DNA of 18,884 bases from CFX2 sp014338005 (lineage in GTDB: Bacteria > Chloroflexota > Anaerolineae > Aggregatilineales > Phototrophicaceae). The DNA lies in the NCBI GenBank assembly GCA_030263555.1, contig SZPE01000086.1, forward strand, positions 1-18,884. The letters run 5' to 3'. The first letter of the stretch is position 1; each line of letters opens with the position of its first letter. The notes beneath the pieces are model-generated. The model worked only from the letters and a program-made list of their open reading frames with translations. It did not search any database and was not told the DNA's origin. Positions 13,686 to 18,884 of the stretch are shown in pieces. Both the position numbers and the translations under genes were made by a program.

Positions 13686-14075
13686 ATGCTGCGAATCGGG
13701 ATGTTCATCATTTTTATCGCCGTTCTGGTGATGGTCAGCAGCGCCGACCAGTCTGTAGAGTCGTTTGTCGGGGATGCCGAACGCGGCGCGGAAATTTTCC
13801 GCCTGGGGACAAACGGCGCACCCGCCTGCGCCGGCTGCCATCTCACCCGCCCGATGCTCTCCCGCGTGATGGTTGCGCCCAACCTGAGCGGTTTCGCCAA
13901 ACGCGCCGCCGGGCGTGTGGAAGGGCTGTCCGCCCATGATTACGCTTTTGCCAGCATCACCGATCCGTCCGGTTTTGTGGTGGATGGTTTCAGGAACGTG
14001 ATGTATCCTGATTATGCCGACCGGCTTTCCGCGCAGGACATCGCCGATCTGATCGCCTTCCTGATGACGCTGTAG
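13686..14075 (+). CDS. Small membrane-anchored monohaem cytochrome c
   Basis: 129 residues from the ATG at 13686, chosen because GGAGGGG lies at 13672-13678, 7 bases upstream; a longer frame starts at 13659 without such a site. The N-terminus is one hydrophobic segment (1-20) that is a signal peptide or anchor. The class I haem-binding motif is CAGCH (48-52), preceded by GAEIFRLG typical of the first helix. The probable distal haem ligand is Met106 (VMYPDY), and the last helix LSAQDIADLIAFLMTL (114-129) is the usual C-terminal helix. It is an electron carrier outside the membrane. No oxidase, reductase or haem-lyase gene is next to it, so its partners are unknown. It is divergent from the STAND gene and convergent with the antiporter. 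Confidence 0.9.
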   Translation: MLRIGMFIIFIAVLVMVSSADQSVESFVGDAERGAEIFRLGTNGAPACAGCHLTRPMLSRVMVAPNLSGFAKRAAGRVEGLSAHDYAFASITDPSGFVVDGFRNVMYPDYADRLSAQDIADLIAFLMTL

Positions 14076-14093
14076 TGAGCATAAACGACGGGC

Positions 14094-14109
14094 GTAACGT
14101 AGTAACGTA
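14094..14109. repeat. Tandem duplicated octamer
   Basis: GTAACGTA occurs twice head to tail, 18 bases after the cytochrome stop, with an inverted TACGTTA at 14209-14215. The 155-bp gap 14076-14230 also holds AGCC-AATAT-GGCT and CCTGC-TGGAA-GCAGG small hairpins without T-runs, so no clear terminator is seen between these two converging genes. Confidence 0.5.
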
Positions 14110-14230
14110 ATATGAGGAGATGGTGACGGCAGCCAATATGGCTTTCTTCAACCGGCTAACCGCCGCTGGCCGGCTGACTGTGCCGGAATTCTGCCTGCTG
14201 GAAGCAGGTACGTTAGCGTGATGTGCGGCC

Positions 14231-15304
14231 TCACGCACCTGCCGGCAGGTAGAAAAAGGCGATGGCGATAATCATATACACGGCCAGCAGCATCGCCCCT
14301 TCCAGCCAGTTGGACTCCCCGTCCAGCGCGATGAAAGCCGCGATCAGCGAGGCCGCCACCAGCGCGATCAGCTCGAAGCCGTTGAACACCAGCAGCAGCG
14401 TTTCGCCGCCCATCAGCAGGCTGACGAACACCAGCACCGGCGCGACAAACAGCGCCACCTGCAAGCTCGACCCCAGCGAAACGGCCATGCTTAATTCCAT
14501 CTTGTTTTTGTAGGCCACCTGCACCGCCACCAGATGTTCCGCCACATTGCCCACCAGCGGGATGATGATGATGCCGATGAAAAATTCGGTCAGCCCCAGG
14601 GTTTCGGTCACGTGTCCCACCGCGCCGACCAGCACTTCGCTGAGGAACACAATGCCCAGGGTGGCCGCCGCCAGCACCCCCAGCGCGAAGCGCACGCTCC
14701 AGCGCGCGTGGTGGCTTTCGCCGATGGCCGGCGCGCGGGTGAGCGGGTCGCCCTGGCGGAAGGTATACCACACGCTCAGGCCGTAGATGACGATCATCAC
14801 CACCGCCACACCTTCGCTCAAACCCAGTTCGGCAACGCGGTTTTCTACCAGCGCGACATCGAACAGGGATGGCACCAGCAGCGCGATCACCGCCAGGATG
14901 AGCATGGTCGCGTTCAGCCCGGCGGTGCGCCGGTCAAACTGTTGAATCCCGTTTTTCAGCCCGCCGACTACAAAACTCAGGCCTAACACCAGCAGCAGGT
15001 TGCCCAGGATCGAGCCGGTGATAGACGCGCGCACCAGTTCGACCAGCCCTTCGCGCAGCGCAAAAATGGTGATGATGAGTTCGGCGGCGTTGCCCAGCGT
15101 GGCGTTTAGCAGCCCGCCGATCTTCGGGCCGGTGTGAACCGCCAGTTCTTCAGTCGCCTCGCCGATCAAATCCGCCAGCGGAATCACCCCCAGGGCAGCG
15201 AACACGAACACCAGCACCGGGTCGGCCCCGGCCAGTTCCGCGATGACGGCCACCGGCGCAAAAATCAGCAGCAGCTTGACGATACGGTCGAACGACATAT
15301 CCAT
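14231..15304 (-). CDS. Ca2+/H+ antiporter (CaCA superfamily, CAX type)
   Basis: 357 residues with about eleven hydrophobic segments. The two alpha repeats of the CaCA superfamily are clear: LNATLGNAAELIITIFAL (67-83, with N72 and E75) and IIPLVGNVAEHLVAVQ (247-262, with N253 and E256); the GNxxE signature is that of the CAX cation/proton exchangers. A polar stretch (QGDPLTRAPAIGESHHARW, 184-202) joins the two halves. It should export calcium across the cytoplasmic membrane in exchange for protons. AGGGGG lies 3 bases before this ATG and 9 before a second ATG two codons later (15298), which is an equally good start. It follows the hydrolase gene after 42 bp on the same strand and is the last gene of that run; a functional link with the metabolic genes is not evident. 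Confidence 0.94.
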   Translation of the reverse strand: MDMSFDRIVKLLLIFAPVAVIAELAGADPVLVFVFAALGVIPLADLIGEATEELAVHTGPKIGGLLNATLGNAAELIITIFALREGLVELVRASITGSILGNLLLVLGLSFVVGGLKNGIQQFDRRTAGLNATMLILAVIALLVPSLFDVALVENRVAELGLSEGVAVVMIVIYGLSVWYTFRQGDPLTRAPAIGESHHARWSVRFALGVLAAATLGIVFLSEVLVGAVGHVTETLGLTEFFIGIIIIPLVGNVAEHLVAVQVAYKNKMELSMAVSLGSSLQVALFVAPVLVFVSLLMGGETLLLVFNGFELIALVAASLIAAFIALDGESNWLEGAMLLAVYMIIAIAFFYLPAGA

Positions 15305-15346
15305 TTTCCCCCTGGCGATATAAAAATATTGCTCACAACGGAATAT

Positions 15347-16180
15347 TCACCCGGCGGACGCCGCCGTTTCGTGCTGCTTCCAGAACCCGATCACCGTCTC
15401 GACGAACTGCGCCGCGTACATCGGCAGCATCATAAACACATGTCCGCCCGGAAAATGTTTGATCTGTGCGCCGGGGATGCGGCGGGCGATCTCGTCCTGG
15501 TAGTGCGGCGGCACGAGCAGGTCATCCGGGCTGCTGATGACCAGCGTCGGCGTCCGAATGTCGCCCAGCCGGTCGCGGATGTCATAACGTTCCAGCGCGT
15601 ATTTTTGCAGGTCGTACCCCGCCTGATCCATCTCCAGCGGGTCGGGCGGGGCGTTCACCCAGGCTTCGAGAATAGCGGTGTCGCGGAACACATCCTCGCC
15701 CAGCAGAAAAACGGCATTATAGCGGTTGAGCAGATCGCGCGGGATGCCCCGGTTACGCATTTCGCGCCCGCTTTCCAGCAAAAACTGTCCCCGGTTGGGC
15801 TGGTCGGAATAAGCCAGCGAAACGGCGCTGACCAGACTTAACACTTTGCCGGGGTAGCGCAGCGCCAGCGTTTTAGCGATGCAGCCGCCCATCGAAATGC
15901 CCAGCACATGCGCCGCGCCCATCCCTTCATGGTCGAGGATGGCGGCGATGTCGTCGGCCATATCGTCTATGGTGGCGGTCGTGCCGGGCGCGGCACGGCT
16001 CTGCCCTGCGCCGCGATTGTCCACCGTCAGCAGGCGGTAGTGCCGGCCAAGCGCCGCGCGCAAACCCAGCGCCAGCAGGTCGCTGCTGTGCGCGCCGAAG
16101 CCACAGGCATACACCGCCGGCGCGCCCTCCCCGTCGAGTTCGTAGTGCAGTTCAACGCCATCGCGTACCAACGTCGGCAT
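15347..16180 (-). CDS. Alpha/beta-fold hydrolase
   Basis: 277 residues, the usual size of a soluble alpha/beta hydrolase. The nucleophile elbow is GISMGG (94-99, Ser96), the acid is Asp219 or Asp220 in SSPDDLLVP and the base is His247 in FPGGH. The opening VELHYELDGEGAPAVYACGFG (9-29) replaces the usual HG oxyanion motif with CGFG. VDNRGAGQS (53-61) is the common strand 4 loop. The family covers esterases, lactonases and dehalogenases; here the context of acyl-CoA dehydrogenase and SDR genes suggests an ester or lactone of a catabolic pathway, but the substrate cannot be read. The start has an AGAGG about 13 bases upstream, rather far. No signal peptide, so cytoplasmic. Confidence 0.92.
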   Translation of the reverse strand: MPTLVRDGVELHYELDGEGAPAVYACGFGAHSSDLLALGLRAALGRHYRLLTVDNRGAGQSRAAPGTTATIDDMADDIAAILDHEGMGAAHVLGISMGGCIAKTLALRYPGKVLSLVSAVSLAYSDQPNRGQFLLESGREMRNRGIPRDLLNRYNAVFLLGEDVFRDTAILEAWVNAPPDPLEMDQAGYDLQKYALERYDIRDRLGDIRTPTLVISSPDDLLVPPHYQDEIARRIPGAQIKHFPGGHVFMMLPMYAAQFVETVIGFWKQHETAASAG

Positions 16181-16262
16181 GGTGAAAAAGACCTCTTTTT
16201 CTGAAGCGGGTAATCGTGGGATAGGGCGTCATCTCACCCCACAGCAACTACTATACCGCGTT

Positions 16263-17153
16263 TCACCGCCGGCTGCCCAGCCGCGCCAGGGCGGCCACGC
16301 CGATCAACAGCGCCGTGCCGAGCAGCGGAACGAGCCGCAGGGTGTCCATCAGCAGGTCGTCCAGGCCGAACATCCAGCGCATTCGCTGTTCCACCAGCCA
16401 GTCCGGCACAATATATTTCCACTCTGCCATGAAGGTTTCCGGCCCGATGAAATGCCGGAAGCGCGCCGAACGCCCATCGGCAATCGCCAGGACGGTCTGC
16501 GCCACCGGCGCGGGGTCCGGGCCGGCTTCGTACAGCGCCTGCCAGCGCTGCAAAACCCGTTCCCGCGCGCGGTCGTAGGCCGGGATGGGGCTGGCGGGCA
16601 GGCGTTTGCGGCTGCCGATTTCGCTGCGAAAGAAACCCGGCTCCACCAGCGCCACCCGCACGCCGAAGGGTTTGACCTCGTAACGCAGCGATTCGGTGTA
16701 ACCTTCCAGGGCGTGTTTGCTGGCGACGTACAAACCCTGGAAGGGCGCGCCGCCCACCCCGGCCAGCGAACTGATGTTGATGATGCAGCCGCTCTGCTGC
16801 GCCCGCATCACCGGCAGCGCGGCGCTGGTCACGCGCATGACGCCGAAGAAATTGGTTTCAAAAATCCATTTCGCTTCGTCCACGCCGATTTCTTCCGCGC
16901 CGCCCAGCAGTTCCACCCCGGCGTTGTTCACCAGCACGTCCAGCCGTCCGGCGCGTTCCAGCAGCGCCGCCAAACACGCCCGCACCGAATCATCGGACGT
17001 GACATCCAGCGGCAGCATCTCGAAGTTATCCAGGCGTTCCCCCTGCGGGCTGCGGCTGGTGCCAAAAACGCGGCAGCCGCTGTTCGCCAGCAGCCCGGCA
17101 ATCTGCCGCCCGATTCCGGTTGAAGCGCCGGTGACGAGCGCAACTTTTGCCAT
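16263..17153 (-). CDS. Short-chain dehydrogenase/reductase with C-terminal hydrophobic tail
   Basis: 296 residues. Classical SDR with the cofactor motif TGASTGIG (8-15), NNAG (76-79), active-site Asn101, Ser129, Tyr142 and Lys146 (YVASK). The Arg34 after the second strand (GTSRSPQG) suggests NADP(H) rather than NAD. The core ends near residue 235; the extra C-terminal part has a hydrophobic helix (about 272-290) ending LARLGSRR, which may attach it to the membrane, as in several lipid-active SDRs. Shine-Dalgarno AGGGGG lies 6 bases before the ATG. It sits 68 bp after the acyl-CoA dehydrogenase gene and 82 bp before the hydrolase gene, all leftward, so one transcript is likely. The substrate, perhaps a fatty or steroid-like hydroxyacyl compound, is inference. 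Confidence 0.94.
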   Translation of the reverse strand: MAKVALVTGASTGIGRQIAGLLANSGCRVFGTSRSPQGERLDNFEMLPLDVTSDDSVRACLAALLERAGRLDVLVNNAGVELLGGAEEIGVDEAKWIFETNFFGVMRVTSAALPVMRAQQSGCIINISSLAGVGGAPFQGLYVASKHALEGYTESLRYEVKPFGVRVALVEPGFFRSEIGSRKRLPASPIPAYDRARERVLQRWQALYEAGPDPAPVAQTVLAIADGRSARFRHFIGPETFMAEWKYIVPDWLVEQRMRWMFGLDDLLMDTLRLVPLLGTALLIGVAALARLGSRR

Positions 17154-17173
17154 ATAGTCCCCCTGTATGTACA

Positions 17174-17195
17174 GAGACGGGTTTAAACCCGCCTC
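17174..17195. repeat. Palindrome GAGA-CGGGTTTAAACCCG-CCTC
   Basis: A perfect 14-bp palindrome CGGGTTTAAACCCG (17178-17191) with outer arms GAG/CTC and one A-C mismatch. It lies in the 68 bp between the dehydrogenase and SDR genes and resembles the dispersed palindromes with GAGACGGG...CCCG ends seen in several bacteria. In RNA it would be a stable hairpin in the operon leader of the SDR gene. Confidence 0.7.
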
Positions 17196-17221
17196 CGAAT
17201 AGATTGTTTTCTCGCGCCAGG

Positions 17222-18664
17222 TTATGCCGGCTGCGCCGCCAGCGCCCGCGCTGTGAAGTCCGCCAGGGCTTCAAAAAGCTCCTGCGAGCCGGCCTCTTTT
17301 TCATCCTGCGGCAGCGCCAGATGCGCCTCGATGCGGGCGTCCATTGCTTCCAGTTCGGCGGGGTCGGCGTTCAGGTGGTCGAACAGCAGTTTATGCGCGC
17401 CTTTACGCTCCATCACTTCCAAGCCGTCGAGAATCTGCCGGTGCGGCGGCCCTTCCCAGATGTCCACAATCATCGCCTCGCGCAGCCAGCGTTCGACGCC
17501 GTATTCGGCCAGCGTACCCGGCCCGCCGTTGACCTCCATCGCCCACTTAGCCGCCTGCACCGCCACTTCGGCGGTGTAATATTTCGCCAGGTGAATCACC
17601 AGCCGGCACAGGTGAAAGGCGTCGCCGTAGGGCGGAGTCTGGGCGCGGACGGCATCGGCCAGTTTGACCGACTCCCAGGCCAGGGCAAACGCGCGCTGGA
17701 GGGTCGCCAGGTGTTTTTCAAACTGGCGGCGCAGCAGCGGGTGTTCGATGATCGGTTTGCCGAATGCCACGCGCTGCTCGGCGAAAACCAGCGCCTCGGC
17801 CAGCGCCCGCTGCGCCAACGCCACACTGGCGACGCTGTTGGCGATGCGCGACAGGTTCAGCACTTCCAAAATCAGGTAAATGCCCCATTCCGGTTTGCCC
17901 AGCAGGTAAGCCTCGCTGTCGCGCAGTTCGATCTCGCCGGTCGGCACGGAGCGGGTGGCGATTTTATCCTTCAGCCGCCGGATGTGATAGTTTAATGTCC
18001 CATCCTGGCGGAAGCGCGGCAGCAGGAACAGCGCCAGCCCGCGCACGCCGGGTTTGCCGCCCTCGATACGCGCCGCCACAACAGCCACCTCCGCCCCGGC
18101 GTTGCTGGTGAAATATTTTTCGCCGGTCAGCAGCCAGCGGTCGCCGTCCTGCCGCGCCGCCGTGTCCACATTCGCGCCCAGGTCGCTGCCGCCGCGAATC
18201 TCGGTCATCCAGGTTGCGCCCTGCCACACCGACTCGTCACGCCGCAGCAGGGCTTCCAAAAAACGCGCCTTCAAATCGGGCGTGCCGTATTTGTCCAGCG
18301 GCACGGCGGTCGAAAGCGACACGGTATACGGGCAGTACAACCCCGTATCGTAAAAGCCGGTGATATACCCTACCCGGTAGGCCGCCGCCAGCGAACCGCC
18401 GTCGAACGCCCGCCAGACCGCCCCGGCGCGGTAGCCCTGTTTGAGCATTCGCCAGTAGTCCGGCGGGAACAAAATATCGTCCACGCGCCGGCCAAAACGG
18501 TCGTGCATCCGCAGCCAGGGCGTGCCGGCCCGGTCAACCGCCGCAGAAATCGCCCGGCCTTCGGACTCCCACCAGCTTTCGTAAGCGCGCAGCGCGTCGG
18601 CTTCCGGCACAGGTATCACCTGTTCGAGAAAATCGGTCGGGGATTTTAAGATCGAAAAAGGCAT
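17222..18664 (-). CDS. Acyl-CoA dehydrogenase, AidB-like clade
   Basis: 480 residues, longer than the 380 of a typical acyl-CoA dehydrogenase and near the size of AidB-type members. Family landmarks: SLSTAVPLDKYG (116-127), the FAD-binding MTEIRGGSD (153-161), GEKYFTSN (181-188), RLKDKIATRSVPTGEIEL (230-247), QRVAFGKPI (297-305) and GGPGTLAEYGVERWLREA (380-397), followed by IVDIWEG, whose Glu404 stands where the catalytic base of the family lies. MTEIRGGSD and RLKDK..TRS are characteristic of the AidB clade, which includes both DNA-protecting AidB and uncharacterised acyl-CoA oxidising flavoproteins. FAD should be the cofactor; the substrate is unknown. Shine-Dalgarno GGAG about 9 bases before the ATG. 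First gene of the leftward run with SDR, hydrolase and antiporter. Confidence 0.93.
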   Translation of the reverse strand: MPFSILKSPTDFLEQVIPVPEADALRAYESWWESEGRAISAAVDRAGTPWLRMHDRFGRRVDDILFPPDYWRMLKQGYRAGAVWRAFDGGSLAAAYRVGYITGFYDTGLYCPYTVSLSTAVPLDKYGTPDLKARFLEALLRRDESVWQGATWMTEIRGGSDLGANVDTAARQDGDRWLLTGEKYFTSNAGAEVAVVAARIEGGKPGVRGLALFLLPRFRQDGTLNYHIRRLKDKIATRSVPTGEIELRDSEAYLLGKPEWGIYLILEVLNLSRIANSVASVALAQRALAEALVFAEQRVAFGKPIIEHPLLRRQFEKHLATLQRAFALAWESVKLADAVRAQTPPYGDAFHLCRLVIHLAKYYTAEVAVQAAKWAMEVNGGPGTLAEYGVERWLREAMIVDIWEGPPHRQILDGLEVMERKGAHKLLFDHLNADPAELEAMDARIEAHLALPQDEKEAGSQELFEALADFTARALAAQPA

Positions 18665-18700
18665 AACTACGCTCCAATTTCAGGAAAGGATTTTTCCTAC

Positions 18701-18729
18701 ATTGTACCCGCCGCCGTGGGCAAGGTCAC
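18701..18729 (-). promoter_or_regulatory. Promoter of the acyl-CoA dehydrogenase operon
   Basis: On the minus strand GTGACC (18729-18724) and TACAAT (18706-18701) are 17 bp apart; the start codon is 37 bases further. Both hexamers are fair matches to sigma-70 consensus. Confidence 0.55.
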
Positions 18730-18763
18730 GCGCTGCGCCCCATCTCGAATGACAAAATTCAAC

Positions 18764-18787
18764 AAAAAGAGGGCTTTTCGCCCTCTT
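18764..18787 (-). terminator. Leftward rho-independent terminator
   Basis: AAGAGGGC (18767-18774) pairs with GCCCTCTT (18780-18787) around a TTTTC loop, 8 bp. Read on the minus strand the stem is followed by a run of T (from the A tract 18764-18768), so it stops transcription coming from the right. On the plus strand it lacks a T-run. Confidence 0.75.
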
Positions 18788-18815
18788 CTGAAGTTTGGCA
18801 GTAGTTGAGAAAAAG

Positions 18816-18869
18816 AAAGACCTTTGGTAAAGCTTGAAGTGTGAAATCGCAAGCCAACCAGAGGTCTTT
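18816..18869. repeat. Inverted repeat covering the ribosome-binding site of the edge gene
   Basis: AAAGACCTTTGGT (18816-18828) and ACCAGAGGTCTTT (18857-18869) are inverted copies with one mismatch in 13, separated by 28 bases. The right arm includes the AGAGG Shine-Dalgarno, so the RNA hairpin would hide it. Insertion sequences such as IS10 and IS50 use this kind of structure against read-through expression of the transposase; that this is one is a guess. Confidence 0.6.
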
Positions 18870-18871
18870 GT

Positions 18872-18884
18872 ATGTCTACTATTC
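18872..18884 (+). CDS. Start of an unidentified gene (MSTI...), cut by window end
   Basis: ATG at 18872 gives only the residues MSTI before the window ends. AGAGG at 18860-18864 is 7 bases upstream, a proper Shine-Dalgarno, which is the sole support. The leader structure would suit a transposase gene, but nothing of the protein can be recognised. The gap 18665-18871 holds the operon promoter, the terminator and the inverted repeat described separately. Confidence 0.4.

Noticed and set aside
14120..14221. A 33-codon open frame after the cytochrome gene, with GAGG just before its ATG.
   Set aside because: The Shine-Dalgarno is too close to the ATG (2 bases), the composition is unremarkable and there is no homology I recognise, so it is left unannotated.
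16250..16255. TATAGT on the minus strand as an internal promoter for the hydrolase gene.
   Set aside because: No -35 match at 16-18 bp and it lies within a probable operon gap.

Overview
The window is a GC-rich (roughly 60% by eye), densely coded stretch of bacterial chromosome. I infer a member of the Chloroflexota, probably Anaerolineae-like. The reasons are the mix of a membrane-spanning PASTA-less Ser/Thr kinase, a STAND/TPR ATPase, WD40 and LysM-SGNH lipoproteins and a cNMP/bPH membrane protein, plus short dispersed palindromes and a heptamer tandem repeat. This is an inference; there is no rRNA or marker phylogeny here. No tRNA, rRNA or CRISPR was seen, and no gene-free stretch exceeds about 220 bp.

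Left part (1-4800). A PAS-repeat sensor protein runs leftward off the window. It is divergent from a peroxiredoxin-fold protein that lacks the catalytic cysteine. An intrinsic terminator follows, then a MarR regulator, a cyclic-nucleotide-binding-domain protein fused to two TM-plus-PH modules, and peptide deformylase (def) with its own terminator.

Middle part (4800-10900), all leftward. A transmembrane Ser/Thr kinase with an unusual extracellular domain is followed 62 bp later by a WD40 lipoprotein, probably as one operon. Upstream lies a LysM-SGNH hydrolase lipoprotein. These look like cell-surface signalling and envelope functions. Next comes a ROK-family repressor broken by a single in-frame amber codon. 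It is translationally coupled to an upstream STAND ATPase with TPRs and a very acidic linker (10908-13469), which has a good extended -10 promoter.

Right part (13500-18884). A small membrane-anchored monohaem cytochrome c is transcribed rightward. Converging on it is a leftward four-gene run: AidB-like acyl-CoA dehydrogenase, short-chain dehydrogenase, alpha/beta hydrolase and Ca2+/H+ antiporter. The first three suggest acyl/lipid or xenobiotic metabolism. The last 120 bases hold a leftward terminator hairpin, then an inverted repeat covering the ribosome-binding site of a gene that has only just begun. This resembles an insertion-sequence left end, but the window stops too soon to prove it.

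The most noteworthy points are the amber-interrupted ROK gene coupled to a STAND ATPase, the histidine-rich extracellular domain of the kinase, the duplicated TM-PH architecture behind a cNMP domain, the cysteine-less peroxiredoxin, and the repeats between genes. I did not find a convincing complete new defence or biosynthetic system.
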